Assembly (NCBI GenBank): GCA_902522465.1
Contig: CABYVV010000001.1
Span: 180,229-244,228, forward strand
Length of the DNA: 64,000 nt
Direction: 5' to 3'
From: an uncultured Alphaproteobacteria bacterium
GTDB lineage: Bacteria > Pseudomonadota > Alphaproteobacteria > Methylaequorales > Methylaequoraceae
Part shown: one piece after another, positions 1 through 13,917 of the stretch
Numbering within the stretch: the stretch's first letter is position 1
Layout of the letters: each line of letters begins with the position of its first letter
The notes under the pieces: generated by a model
What the model was told of the DNA's origin: nothing
Databases searched by the model: none
The model's input: only the letters and a program-made list of their open reading frames with translations
Program-made: the position numbers and the translations under genes

Positions 1-458
1 AGTGAAATCATTCCATTAATTGAACCTGCGTGGCACACTATTAAAACGTCATTATTAAGTTCTATAATATTTTCAAGAAAATTATTTAATCTTTTTAAGA
101 ACTGAGAGTTACTTTCTCCATTAGGTATTTTAAATGCTAGCAGATTATTTTCCCACTCCTCCAACATATTTTTAGGAATATCTCCCATTTTTTTCATTTC
201 CCAATCTCCTAAATTCATTTCTTTTATTCTATCATCAATTGTAAAATCGGAAGTTATCTGTTTTGTAAGTTTAATACATCTTTTTAGGGGACTAGAAAAA
301 ACATTGATTTTTTTGAAGTCGATTTTTTCAAGAAATATTTTTTTTTTTATTTGTTTTACTTCTTTTAAAAAAGTATTAGAAACATCAAGGTCTGTCTGCC
401 CATAAAAAACATCATTAGCGACATCTAGGGATGTATGTCTTAACAAATATATTTTCAT
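1..458 (-). CDS. histidine phosphatase (phosphoglycerate mutase-like) family protein, 3' part outside window
   Basis: Reverse-strand translation from ATG at 458: MKIYLLRHTSLDVANDVFYGQTDLDVS...; RHT motif and later CHAG motif; open to window start. Confidence 0.8.
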   Translation of the reverse strand, partial: MKIYLLRHTSLDVANDVFYGQTDLDVSNTFLKEVKQIKKKIFLEKIDFKKINVFSSPLKRCIKLTKQITSDFTIDDRIKEMNLGDWEMKKMGDIPKNMLEEWENNLLAFKIPNGESNSQFLKRLNNFLENIIELNNDVLIVCHAGSINGMIS

Positions 459-727
459 CAGTATAAAATTTTAAAAAAATCGTATTTCTTTAATTCAATA
501 TTTTTTTCATCAATTTTTTCGACTAAAGATAATAAGGGGCCTTTGAGACAAGATTGTAAGAAAAGGTCAACATTCTTTGACTCTCCACAAACCTCGCATT
601 CAACCGTACTATCTTCACAATTTTTGACCCAGCCAGTTAAAGAAAACTCCTCAGCCTTTTTCTTTGTCCACGATCTGAACCCAACACCCTGAACCCTTCC
701 ATATATTTTTACAAACTTACTTTTCAT
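458..727 (-). CDS. acyP: acylphosphatase
   Basis: VKIYGRVQGVGFRSWTKKKAEEFSLTGWVKN acylphosphatase signature. Confidence 0.93.
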   Translation of the reverse strand: MKSKFVKIYGRVQGVGFRSWTKKKAEEFSLTGWVKNCEDSTVECEVCGESKNVDLFLQSCLKGPLLSLVEKIDEKNIELKKYDFFKILY

Positions 728-1118
728 CTAAATCCTTATAATCCACTTCAATAATTTCTTTATTCTCTTTTTTTTGCGAATTTTTATGTACATAATTTTT
801 TGCATTCTTGGGTATGAAATCCCAAACCAAATGTCTTACTGACTTAACCAAAATAAAAATTCCTATTACATCAGTGATAAAACCAGGGATCAACAGAAGA
901 ATTCCTGCTATTTTTTTAAACACCCATTCCTCAGGATTTAAGGAAAGATCTTTGATGCCTTGTAAGTTTACTCCTGATCTAATTAAATATAAGCCACATA
1001 GTCCTGAAACCAAAATAAAAATAATCACTGGCAAAAAACCAAAAAAATCACCACCTAATATAAATAAGAATAATTCAATAAACGGTAGAAACAATATAAA
1101 TTTTAAACCCATAATCAT
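717..1118 (-). CDS. FxsA-like membrane protein
   Basis: Hydrophobic; PFIELFLFILGGDFFGFLPVI...GILLLIPGFITDVIG pattern of the FxsA family. Confidence 0.8.
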   Translation of the reverse strand: MIMGLKFILFLPFIELFLFILGGDFFGFLPVIIFILVSGLCGLYLIRSGVNLQGIKDLSLNPEEWVFKKIAGILLLIPGFITDVIGIFILVKSVRHLVWDFIPKNAKNYVHKNSQKKENKEIIEVDYKDLDEK

Positions 1119-1152
1119 GTATTAACATTTTTAGATTTAATTTAAAACTCAT

Positions 1153-1581
1153 TTGCTAATGGAAAATTACTTAATCTTCTCAACTTCAATTATAAAATTT
1201 TTATTACCATTTCTTATTGGTAGTTTAGTCTTTTTTTCAACGATAATCGCACCAAATACTTTTATCAATCTTGACACAAAGAATGCGAGAAAGTTTATTA
1301 GATCTACCTTCCCTAAACTTTATCTATGGTCATTGATCATTAGTTTAATATTAACTATTCTTATGTTATTTATTAATGTTTTATTTGGAATAGTTTTATT
1401 TTTAGTTTCTTTTGGATTTTTCTTTTCTAGGCAATATTTAACACATTGGATTAATGAAGCAAGTGATCTATCGACTAAATCTGAGAATCAAAAAAAGAAA
1501 TTTAGCAGACTACATACCCTTAGCGTGGGTATTTTCATAAGTCAAATATTATGTCTTACTGTTATTTCTTTTATTTTTTAG
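1153..1581 (+). CDS. DUF4149-like membrane protein
   Basis: Four-TM pattern, FFSTIIAPNTF...FPKLYLWSLI...HWINEA resembling DUF4149. Confidence 0.6.
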   Translation: MLMENYLIFSTSIIKFLLPFLIGSLVFFSTIIAPNTFINLDTKNARKFIRSTFPKLYLWSLIISLILTILMLFINVLFGIVLFLVSFGFFFSRQYLTHWINEASDLSTKSENQKKKFSRLHTLSVGIFISQILCLTVISFIF

Positions 1582-2333
1582 TTTGCAATTATCTTTTCTA
1601 AAAGGTCAATATTTACAACCTTATTTCCAAACGTCTTTCCTTTTATTCTTTTAAAAGGAGCCTGGATTTCCCCCAAATCAGAAACAACAACATCAGCATC
1701 AGTAAAATTTTCATCTCTAGTAAACATTGAAGGAGTTACTATAACATTTAAGTTTGCATTTTTCGCAGACTGTAAACCCCTTAAGGAATCTTCTATTGCA
1801 ATACAGGCTTGAGGAGGCAATCTAAGTTTCTCTAGACTCCATTCATATATCTCTGGGGATGGTCTTTTATGTTTAGTCAGGTTTCCATGTGCTATTAAGT
1901 CAAAAATTGAGTTTGGGTCCATGTCAAGTCCTTTTGTGAACAATGTAAATAAACTTTCTTCAGAATTGGAAGACACAATAACGATTCTTTTTCTTTTTAA
2001 TTTCAGTTCATTTATTAATCTTAAAACCCCTGGCCTCATTTTAATTTCTGAATCAGAAATATGATCTTCAAAAATTTCACATTTAACTTTATGAATTGAG
2101 TTTATATATTTTGTCAAATTTTTGTATTCCATCATTTCAGGCCAAGCTCTTTTTATGTAATGTATGATTCTTTCTTTTCCATCACCAATGTTGATTAATT
2201 CTTTATAAATAGCTTCATCCCAAAACCAATCTAAATTAAATTCTTTAAAAGATTCATTAAATGATTTTCTATGAAGGTTTTCTGTCTCCGCTATAGTTCC
2301 GTCAACATCAAAAAAAACAGCGCTAAGTTCCAT
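1578..2333 (-). CDS. HAD-superfamily hydrolase (CbbY/beta-phosphoglucomutase-like)
   Basis: FFDVDGTIAETE, IVIVSSNSEES, CIAIEDSLRGLQSAKNANL HAD motifs. Confidence 0.9.
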   Translation of the reverse strand: MELSAVFFDVDGTIAETENLHRKSFNESFKEFNLDWFWDEAIYKELINIGDGKERIIHYIKRAWPEMMEYKNLTKYINSIHKVKCEIFEDHISDSEIKMRPGVLRLINELKLKRKRIVIVSSNSEESLFTLFTKGLDMDPNSIFDLIAHGNLTKHKRPSPEIYEWSLEKLRLPPQACIAIEDSLRGLQSAKNANLNVIVTPSMFTRDENFTDADVVVSDLGEIQAPFKRIKGKTFGNKVVNIDLLEKIIAN

Positions 2334-3741
2334 GTTTGATTTTCCTTATAATTTTAGAGGTAGATTTTCCCTTTACACATTTAATTAGGTTTACTCTACC
2401 TCCCCACTTTTTGACTTCCCTATGACCAACCACTTCATTAATTGAATAATCGTCACCCTTAAATATTATCTTGGGTTTTATGATTTTAATTAAATTTAAG
2501 GGTGTTTTTTCGTCAAAAATAACAATGCGGTCAATAAAATTAAAATTTTTAAGTATTTCTGATCTTTCTTTTTCATTGAGAATTGGTCTATCTTTTCCCT
2601 TAATCTTCTTAATTGAATCGTCACTATTTAGACCGAGAATAAGAAAATCGCATTTTTTTCTAGCTTCTTTCAAGTAATGTATGTGACCTTGATGAATCAA
2701 ATCAAAACAACCATTAGTGAAACCAATTTTCTTATTGAATGTTTTTTTTAACATATTTTGAATTTGATCAATTGTACATATTTTTTCATTAGGATTTGAA
2801 TCTAATAAATCAGACTGACTCACAACTGTAGTGCCGAACTTACCTACAGCAATTCCAGCCGCATCATTTGCTATCTCAGTTGCATTTGGCAAAGATTTGC
2901 CTTTAGCTAAACCGGATGCAATATATGCTAAAACTGTGTCGCCAGCACCAGAGACATCATAAACCTCTCTTGCCCTTGAGGGCAAATGGATGTTTTTTTT
3001 ATTATCTACTATAGAGATACCCTCAGAACTTCTTGTAGTTACGATTGTGTTAAAATTAAATTTTTTGATTAACTTATTAGATAAATTTACAACTGTTCTC
3101 TCTGATCCTAAAACTTTATCATCATGATTTGAAGCCTCGAGTAATTCTTTGAAATTTGGTGTAATTATATCTGCACCTTTATACGCAGTAAAATCTGCTT
3201 TTTTAGGATCAACTATTATTTTTTTATTTTTTTTTTTTGATATTTTGATAATTTCTTTTAATACTGAATTAGTGAGCATGCCTTTATTATAATCAGAAAT
3301 AACTACTACATCACAAAAATCGATTTTATTATCAAATTTTGTCAAAATTTTTTTCTCAATTATTGTGTCAATAGGATCTATAATCTCTTTATCTACCCTC
3401 AATATTTGTTGATTATTTGAAACAAATCTTATTTTTTTTGTAGTACATCTTTTCTTATCAATTATTAGGTCATGGGTTAATTTTTTAGTTTCTCCAAGTA
3501 GCTTCCTTAAAACTCTGTAGTCTTCATCATTACCTGAAATAGAAATGATGTGGCAAATACTTCCAGCTGCACAGACATTTCTAGCTACATTGCCACAACC
3601 TCCTAAAACTTCGTATTTATTATCATTTATTTTCAAAACTGGAATAGGCGCTTCAGGTGAAATTCTTCTTACATCTCCGTGAGAATAAGAATCAAGTATT
3701 ATATCACCTAAACAAAGTACCTTGCCATCATTATTAGTCAT
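2323..3741 (-). CDS. hldE: bifunctional heptose 7-phosphate kinase / heptose 1-phosphate adenylyltransferase
   Basis: PfkB-type N-terminus ([29 protein letters not shown]) plus nucleotidyltransferase C-terminus ([18 protein letters not shown]); start set at MTNNDGK. Confidence 0.93.
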   Translation of the reverse strand: MTNNDGKVLCLGDIILDSYSHGDVRRISPEAPIPVLKINDNKYEVLGGCGNVARNVCAAGSICHIISISGNDEDYRVLRKLLGETKKLTHDLIIDKKRCTTKKIRFVSNNQQILRVDKEIIDPIDTIIEKKILTKFDNKIDFCDVVVISDYNKGMLTNSVLKEIIKISKKKNKKIIVDPKKADFTAYKGADIITPNFKELLEASNHDDKVLGSERTVVNLSNKLIKKFNFNTIVTTRSSEGISIVDNKKNIHLPSRAREVYDVSGAGDTVLAYIASGLAKGKSLPNATEIANDAAGIAVGKFGTTVVSQSDLLDSNPNEKICTIDQIQNMLKKTFNKKIGFTNGCFDLIHQGHIHYLKEARKKCDFLILGLNSDDSIKKIKGKDRPILNEKERSEILKNFNFIDRIVIFDEKTPLNLIKIIKPKIIFKGDDYSINEVVGHREVKKWGGRVNLIKCVKGKSTSKIIRKIKHGT

Positions 3742-4684
3742 TTTTATCTCCTTTAAGAAGTAGATCAAAATACTCTACTGTTTTTTTTAATCCTGAGAGT
3801 CTATTAAACTTTGGTGACCACCTTAACTTTTTTTCAGCAAGTGATATATCAGGGCATCTCATCTGTGGGTCATCTGAAGGGAGTTTTTCATGAATTATTT
3901 TTGATTTACTTCCAGTAAGATCAATTATCTCTTTAGCCAATTCAATAATTGATATTTCACTTGGATTTCCAAGGTTAATTGGACCAGAAAATTTTTCTTT
4001 CTTCATCATCAACAAAATTCCGTCTATCAAGTCATCTATATAACAAAAAGATCTAGTCTGCCGACCCTCGCCATAAACTGTGATATTCTTATTTTTTAGA
4101 GCTTGTAAAATGAAATTTGATACCACTCTCCCATCGTTTGGCTGCATTCTAGGTCCAAAGGTATTAAATATCCTTATCACTTTTATATCTAAATTATGTT
4201 GTCTTTTATAATCCCAAAAAATTGTTTCAGCGCATCTTTTTCCTTCATCATAACAGGCTCTGGGTCCCTCTATACTTACTGCACCTTTGTATGACTCTTT
4301 TTGAGGGTGTATTTCAGGATCACCATAAATTTCAGAAGTAGAAGCTTGCATTATTCTTGCTTTGGTTCTCTTTGCTAAACCAAGCATATTTATAGCTCCA
4401 TGTACGCAAGTCTTGACAGTTTGTACAGGATCATTTTGGTAATGAATAGGAGAGGCAGGACAAGCAAAATTATATATCTCATCAACTTCTACATATAATG
4501 GAAAGGTAACGTCATGCCTTAATAGTTCAAAGTTTTTATTATTATAAATTCTTTTTAAGTTATCCTCACTCCCGGTATAGAAATTATCACAGCAAATCAC
4601 ATAGTTACCCTCTTTTATTAATGATTCACATAAAAAAGATCCTATAAAACCAGCTCCTCCTGTTACTAAAACTCTTTTTTTCAT
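3734..4684 (-). CDS. UDP-glucuronate decarboxylase-like SDR epimerase
   Basis: [17 protein letters not shown]...[19 protein letters not shown]...[14 protein letters not shown]...YDEGKR; typical UXS. Confidence 0.9.
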   Translation of the reverse strand: MKKRVLVTGGAGFIGSFLCESLIKEGNYVICCDNFYTGSEDNLKRIYNNKNFELLRHDVTFPLYVEVDEIYNFACPASPIHYQNDPVQTVKTCVHGAINMLGLAKRTKARIMQASTSEIYGDPEIHPQKESYKGAVSIEGPRACYDEGKRCAETIFWDYKRQHNLDIKVIRIFNTFGPRMQPNDGRVVSNFILQALKNKNITVYGEGRQTRSFCYIDDLIDGILLMMKKEKFSGPINLGNPSEISIIELAKEIIDLTGSKSKIIHEKLPSDDPQMRCPDISLAEKKLRWSPKFNRLSGLKKTVEYFDLLLKGDKND

Positions 4685-5139
4685 CTTAATTCAATATTTA
4701 ATTCTATTTCCTGAGAAGCACCCACAAATACAGAAGCATCCTCAAATTTCGGAGGTCCTAAAAATACAGGTGCATTCCTGCTAAAACCATATCTTTCAGT
4801 GGGTATTGCTAAGAAGGAATCAAATTCGTTATTCGAATTCTTATCATGAAATATTGCAACAGCATAATATGCTTCATCTAAATTTTGTATAACAAGTCCA
4901 TTTTTTAGAACTTCAGATACCTCTATATAACCACCTATGATTTTTCCTTTTTCATCTGGGAAATCATTTGGACTGTTGTATATTCCGTAGTGAATAGCAC
5001 CTTTTTTTTCTTTTATATTTGAAATCTTAATTTTTAATTTTCCCGCAAAAGAGTTAGTGTAAAATATCAAAAATAAAAAAGTCAAAATTATTGTTTTAAT
5101 TTTCATTTTTACAATTTTTTTATTTCTTAATAATAACAA
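4681..5139 (-). CDS. DUF2141-like secreted protein
   Basis: Signal peptide; [21 protein letters not shown]...[17 protein letters not shown]...[11 protein letters not shown] pattern. Confidence 0.8.
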   Translation of the reverse strand: MLLLRNKKIVKMKIKTIILTFLFLIFYTNSFAGKLKIKISNIKEKKGAIHYGIYNSPNDFPDEKGKIIGGYIEVSEVLKNGLVIQNLDEAYYAVAIFHDKNSNNEFDSFLAIPTERYGFSRNAPVFLGPPKFEDASVFVGASQEIELNIELR

Positions 5140-5146
5140 AATTTGT

Positions 5147-5857
5147 ATGCTAATAATATCTAAAATGAGATATTACATTTTAAAAATAATATTGGTATTT
5201 TTTTATACTCTCATTTGTTGTAACCCAGCTTATTCAAACAGTGAAAAGAAAGTTACAGCTGTTGAGCTTATACATAGTTCTGAACAATTACTAAAAAATT
5301 TAATTCCCAACGAAGAATTCAACAATTTAGACGAGTATATCGAAAATTCCAGAGCAATTATTTTGTTTCCTGAAATTTATGAGGGAGGACTTATTTTTGG
5401 GGCAAAGGGAGGAAATGGTATCTTACTTATAAGAAGGTCTGAAAAAGAATTTTCTGGACCATTTTTTTATTCCATTGGTGGTGTTAGTTTTGGTTTGCAA
5501 ATAGGAGCAAAATCAGCTCAAGTCTTAATGGCAATAATGACAAATAGAGGATTAAAATCCTTATTAAAAGAACGAGTTAAATTAGGCGTTGATGTTGATA
5601 TGGCTATGATTAACACTGGTGTAGGTTATTCAGCTGAAAGTACACTAAGACTAGCAGATATTTACACTTTTTCTGATAACACCGGATTGTTTGTTGGTGG
5701 ATCATTCGAAGGTACATATTTGCAACCCAGAAATGATCTAAATAATATTTTACATGGTAAAGAGTTTTCATCAGATGATATACTTAAAAAAAAGGAGATA
5801 TCAAAAGGAATAGAAAGTTTGAAGAAGATCCTCAATAATATTAATAATTACAAATAG
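5147..5857 (+). CDS. SYLF-domain (Ysc84-like) lipid-binding secreted protein
   Basis: Signal peptide then AIILFPEIYEGGLIFGAKGGNGILLIR ... SYLF pattern. Confidence 0.85.
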   Translation: MLIISKMRYYILKIILVFFYTLICCNPAYSNSEKKVTAVELIHSSEQLLKNLIPNEEFNNLDEYIENSRAIILFPEIYEGGLIFGAKGGNGILLIRRSEKEFSGPFFYSIGGVSFGLQIGAKSAQVLMAIMTNRGLKSLLKERVKLGVDVDMAMINTGVGYSAESTLRLADIYTFSDNTGLFVGGSFEGTYLQPRNDLNNILHGKEFSSDDILKKKEISKGIESLKKILNNINNYK

Positions 5858-6573
5858 TGGCTAAGGATCAAGCAATTATATTATGTGGTCATGGATCAAG
5901 AAATTCTACTCATGTAAAAGATTTTTTAGATCTTAAAAATAAATTAAAAGAAAAAGTAAAAGATATCGACCTTTATCATTGCTTTATTGAAATTAATGAA
6001 CCTTCAATAGAAATTTGCATAAAAGAAAATATAAAACATTATAAAAAATTATATTTTTTTCCGTTATTGCTTTTCGAAGGCAGACATTTAGTAGAAGATA
6101 TTAATAGAAAATTAAAAAAAATATCAGAGAAAGAAAATACAAGAATTTTAATTATTAATAAGCTCTCATTAATCAATGATCTACTTCCTATGTTTTTTAA
6201 TATCATAAAAAAGTTTCACCCCAATGGTTATGACTTTTTTATTACTTCATGCTCTTACAGTAAAAAAGATAAAGTTATAGATGAACTCAAGTCATATACT
6301 GAGAAACTATCAAAGAAGCTTAAAATTAAAAAAAAAATTTTTCATTTTGTAGGTGATGAGAAGAATGTTTTATCAAAAATAGAAAACTTCAAAAGAGAGC
6401 CAAGGATATTACTTCATCCAGTTTTCTTTTTTGATGGGTTTTTATACAAAAAGAATATTGAAAAACTATCTTCCATTAATCGTCTAGATAAACTTTGGCC
6501 ACTTTCTCATTACGAGGACATAGTAACTTTAATTTCCAAAAAATTAATTCAGGGTCTTAACACTCTCAATTAA
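5857..6573 (+). CDS. CbiX/SirB-like sirohydrochlorin chelatase
   Basis: GTG start; AIILCGHGSRNSTHVKDF motif and two-half CbiX organisation. Confidence 0.8.
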   Translation: MAKDQAIILCGHGSRNSTHVKDFLDLKNKLKEKVKDIDLYHCFIEINEPSIEICIKENIKHYKKLYFFPLLLFEGRHLVEDINRKLKKISEKENTRILIINKLSLINDLLPMFFNIIKKFHPNGYDFFITSCSYSKKDKVIDELKSYTEKLSKKLKIKKKIFHFVGDEKNVLSKIENFKREPRILLHPVFFFDGFLYKKNIEKLSSINRLDKLWPLSHYEDIVTLISKKLIQGLNTLN

Positions 6574-7158
6574 TTTTTTAACAATTAAATTTCTTGATTC
6601 GTTGGAATAATCAAAAATTGTTTTACCAGAGAAATCGGTTAAATCCTTATCAATTTCTTTTTTGACAAGTATATTTATAGCATTAATATTGTCCTTCTCA
6701 ATGCTATGCATCAGTGCAGTCATTCCAACTGCGTCCTGAAAATTAATATTTACTCCACTCTCTAAAATGTCATCAATAAGTGAATATTTATTGAGAGATA
6801 CATAATAAATTAAAATAGATGAATTTTTTAAAATCTTGATTTTTGGGTTTGCACCTTTACTAATTAAGAGTTTAAACATTTTTTTATCATTATTTGACAA
6901 TGCATATGCTAAAGCAACCAAATTACTCGAATCTTTATAATTAACAGATGCATCTTTGTCCAACATCTCTTCAACTTTTTGATATCTTTTTTTTTTTACT
7001 GCTGTCATAAAGACCCTATCAATTAATATGTCGCTTTCATCAACAGAAAATACTTTTTTCTCAGTAATTATGACAAAGAAAAAAATAAAAATAAAAAAAA
7101 AATGGTTTTTTTTGATCATTTTTGCATATTCATAAATATATATGATCTCACAAACCAC
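6544..7158 (-). CDS. secreted ankyrin-repeat protein
   Basis: Signal-like N-terminus at MIKKNHFFF (real start probably near 7119); NFQDAVGMTALMHSIEKDNINAINILV repeats. Confidence 0.8.
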   Translation of the reverse strand: MVCEIIYIYEYAKMIKKNHFFFIFIFFFVIITEKKVFSVDESDILIDRVFMTAVKKKRYQKVEEMLDKDASVNYKDSSNLVALAYALSNNDKKMFKLLISKGANPKIKILKNSSILIYYVSLNKYSLIDDILESGVNINFQDAVGMTALMHSIEKDNINAINILVKKEIDKDLTDFSGKTIFDYSNESRNLIVKKLIESVKTLN

Positions 7159-7834
7159 AAAAAAAATCTATATAATTGGTACTAATCCCTTAGATATATC
7201 TGATTGCACTCTTTATGCATTAAAAAAGATCAATGACTCAAACCTAATAATTATTCCAAAAAAATTTAAAAAAAAATTTATTAACTCAATAAAGTTGGAT
7301 CATCATCAAATAATATATGAAGAAGACCTTTCAATCACAAATGGAAAAAAGCTATGGAAAAAGATCACTAAACTACTTTCCTCGTATGAAGTCATAACTC
7401 ATTTAGTTGATGGTGACCCATATATTGATGGTTTAGGATACCAGGAGTTACTTTTCTTTAATAATCACAAGTTAGATTGCGAAATAATACCAGGTGTTGT
7501 CAAAGTTATTGATTGTTTAAATTTAAACTCAGATTTGCTTACTGATAGAGATAAAAACTCTTCAGTAACATTTGTAAAACAATTTAACAAAAGAAGAGTG
7601 GCTAATCTATTCTACAATTTTTATTTTGAGAAATTGCTAATATTTTTAAAACACGAAAAAGAATATAACGAAATGAATGAGATCTTATTAGGGTCAAATA
7701 AGAAAAATAAATTTACGATTCGTTTACCAATTAAAAATAAATTAAAAAAAATAAATTTAAATTATAAACAAAAAGGGCTTAAAAATTTGAATTTTCCTAC
7801 TTATATAATAATCGATAATGGTGAAAAAATATAA
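7142..7834 (+). CDS. divergent tetrapyrrole methylase family protein (SUMT-/CobI-like)
   Basis: THLVDGDPYIDGLGYQELLFFNNHKLDCEIIPGV resembles the methylase motif; N-terminal glycine loop is degenerate (IIGTNPLDIS). Confidence 0.65.
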   Translation: MISQTTKKIYIIGTNPLDISDCTLYALKKINDSNLIIIPKKFKKKFINSIKLDHHQIIYEEDLSITNGKKLWKKITKLLSSYEVITHLVDGDPYIDGLGYQELLFFNNHKLDCEIIPGVVKVIDCLNLNSDLLTDRDKNSSVTFVKQFNKRRVANLFYNFYFEKLLIFLKHEKEYNEMNEILLGSNKKNKFTIRLPIKNKLKKINLNYKQKGLKNLNFPTYIIIDNGEKI

Positions 7835-8405
7835 ATCAATATTTAAAAAAAATGCTTTAATGATGGCTTCCATTATAATTGTATTAATCATTTCAATATT
7901 TCTAATTGATCAAATTAAATCGAGACAGGCCAACAAAAATTTTAATATTGGTGGAAACTTTATTTTAACTAATCAGTATGGTTTAGAGTATAACTCGAAA
8001 CAAATAAAAAAAAAAAAACTGATTTATTTTGGGTACACATTTTGTCCAGATGTTTGTCCATTTGATGTTTTAAAGCTCTCTAATTTTTTGGATTCAAACC
8101 CAAATTTAAAAGATGATGTAGAATTTATTTTTATTACAGTAGATCCAGAAAGGGATAAGACGGAACAAATAAAGAGTTTTTTGGAAAATTTTAACCCTTC
8201 AATTATTGGTTTAACAGGTTCGAAAAGTCAGGTGGAAAGGGTTATTAGGGATTACAGAATTTTCGTTAGAATTAACGGTTCAAAAGATGATGACAATTAT
8301 CTTGTTGATCATAGCTCTTTGTTTTTTCTGATTGATCAAGAGGATAACTATATTTCACATTTTAGACCAGATGATTTTAAAAAAAACGTGGATAAGTTTT
8401 TCTAG
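7818..8405 (+). CDS. SCO1/SenC family copper-binding protein
   Basis: Single TM; LIYFGYTFCPDVCPFDVLKLS CxxxC and C-terminal DHSSLFFLI motif. Confidence 0.92.
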   Translation: MVKKYKSIFKKNALMMASIIIVLIISIFLIDQIKSRQANKNFNIGGNFILTNQYGLEYNSKQIKKKKLIYFGYTFCPDVCPFDVLKLSNFLDSNPNLKDDVEFIFITVDPERDKTEQIKSFLENFNPSIIGLTGSKSQVERVIRDYRIFVRINGSKDDDNYLVDHSSLFFLIDQEDNYISHFRPDDFKKNVDKFF

Positions 8406-10276
8406 AAAAAATTGTCTAGAATAGATTCAAATACATTTTTTTTTGGCTCTCTTTTTGACTTTTCGATAAGATTTTTGATCTTCCTTTTGTTTTCAAGAGC
8501 TGATTCTGTTGAAGTTATTTCGTAATTTAAAGCGCGCGGTTGTATGTTTAAGTGAGCTTTTTTCATAAATTCACTCCACAATAATGCTGGCGCTGTACCT
8601 CCTGTGATTTTTTCCATAGGAGAATCATCATCATTTCCAAACCAAACTCCAACTACAATATTTGATGTAAACCCTACAAACCAAGCATCTCTTAATGACT
8701 GACTAGTTCCAGTTTTTCCGGCAGCAGGTCTATTTATTTTAGCTTGTTTTCCTGTTCCAGTCTTTATTGTCTCCTCCATCATTTTAGTCATTATTCTTAC
8801 AGTGCTCGAATCTAAAATTTTACCAGGACCTTGAATCTTTCTTGTAAAAAGATTTTTCCCGTCAGTATTCTCAATTGATCTTATTCCATGAACAAATACC
8901 CCGTTACCATTATTTGCTAGAACATCATAAGCTGCTGTAAGTTCAAGAAGATTTACTTCTGAGGTTCCCAAAGCTAAAGAAGGTGTATTTAATATTGGGC
9001 TATTAATACCCATATTTCTTGCCATTTGAATTACTTTATCTCTTCCAATGTTTTCAGATATTTTCACTGCTACCGTGTTGATTGATTTAGAAAAAGCATC
9101 TTGAACACTTACCTCTCCTATATAATTATCTTTATAATTCTTAGGTGACCATCCATTAATATTTATTTTAGAATCAACCATTAAATCCTCAGGGGAAACC
9201 CCACCTTCAATCCCAGCCAGATAAACGAATAATTTAAATGCTGATCCAGGTTGTCTTTTAGCCTGAGTAACTCTGTTAAATTGAGAGTCACCATAATCTC
9301 TCCCACCTATCATTGAAATCACACCACCATCTAAATCAAGACTTACAAGAGCTGATTGATCTGCTGATGGATAATTAGTCGTTATTTTATTTAAAGACTC
9401 TTCCGCAATTTTTTGTAACTTTACATCTAAAGTTGTTCTAACTATTAGATCTTGGTTTATTTCCCCTACGTAAGCTTTAACTCTCGGAAGCAACCAGTCA
9501 ATAAAATATCTTGTACTTTTTGGAGGTGTTGTAAATTTAGCATATTTTTGATTATTGAATTTTGCTTGTTTAACTTTATCTTCAGAAATCATTCTATCTT
9601 TAGCCATGTTTTCTAAAACTAATGAGGCTCTCTCTTTAGACAAACTTTTATTAGCAATTGGATTAAACCTTGAAGGTGCTTTTAAAAGACTAGCTATAAC
9701 TGCGCATTCATATAAATTTAAATCCTCAACTTTTTTATTAAAATATTTCTCTGAAGCTGCCTGAACACCGTATGTTCCAGAACCCAAATAAACTCTATTT
9801 AGATAAATACTTAAGATTTGTTTTTTTGAAAATCTTAGTTCTAACCAGATACTTAAAATTAATTCATGGAGTTTTCTAGTGTACGAACGTTCTGGAGTGA
9901 GAAAAAGATTTTTTGCAAGTTGTTGAGTAATTGTACTCCCACCTTGGACAATTCTTCCTTCTTTGATGTTTACATATACAGCCCTTAAAATACCACGAAA
10001 GTCGACTCCGTGATGCTGAAAAAACCTTTTATCCTCGGTAACAATTACAGCATTAATCAAATTTTCTGGGAGATTTTGAAATTTTATAGACTTTCCGTAA
10101 ATATCCCCGTAAGAGGCAATGATTCTTCCATCCTTATCGAGAAAAGTAATGCTTGGTTGTCGAGAAATTTGGATTGATTCGGTTTCTGGTAAATTTAGAA
10201 GTGACCATGTGACTGCCATGCTTGAAAGCAAAGCAAGCCATATAAATAAAATCAGCAACCATCTTAAAGCCTTCAA
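8402..10276 (-). CDS. penicillin-binding protein 1A-type transglycosylase/transpeptidase
   Basis: EDKRFFQHHGVDFRGILRA, GGSTITQQLAKNLFL, RQPGSAFKLFVY, GKTGTSQSLRDAWFVGFT. Confidence 0.94.
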   Translation of the reverse strand: MKALRWLLILFIWLALLSSMAVTWSLLNLPETESIQISRQPSITFLDKDGRIIASYGDIYGKSIKFQNLPENLINAVIVTEDKRFFQHHGVDFRGILRAVYVNIKEGRIVQGGSTITQQLAKNLFLTPERSYTRKLHELILSIWLELRFSKKQILSIYLNRVYLGSGTYGVQAASEKYFNKKVEDLNLYECAVIASLLKAPSRFNPIANKSLSKERASLVLENMAKDRMISEDKVKQAKFNNQKYAKFTTPPKSTRYFIDWLLPRVKAYVGEINQDLIVRTTLDVKLQKIAEESLNKITTNYPSADQSALVSLDLDGGVISMIGGRDYGDSQFNRVTQAKRQPGSAFKLFVYLAGIEGGVSPEDLMVDSKININGWSPKNYKDNYIGEVSVQDAFSKSINTVAVKISENIGRDKVIQMARNMGINSPILNTPSLALGTSEVNLLELTAAYDVLANNGNGVFVHGIRSIENTDGKNLFTRKIQGPGKILDSSTVRIMTKMMEETIKTGTGKQAKINRPAAGKTGTSQSLRDAWFVGFTSNIVVGVWFGNDDDSPMEKITGGTAPALLWSEFMKKAHLNIQPRALNYEITSTESALENKRKIKNLIEKSKREPKKNVFESILDNFF

Positions 10277-10309
10277 TTTTTTGATCCAAATATTTATGTT
10301 AAATATTTA

Positions 10310-13907
<3,598 letters not shown>

Positions 13908-13917
13908 TAGAGAACAT

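Noticed and set aside
808-1125. 105-aa + strand ORF
   Set aside because: Antisense to the FxsA-like gene, with no recognisable family.
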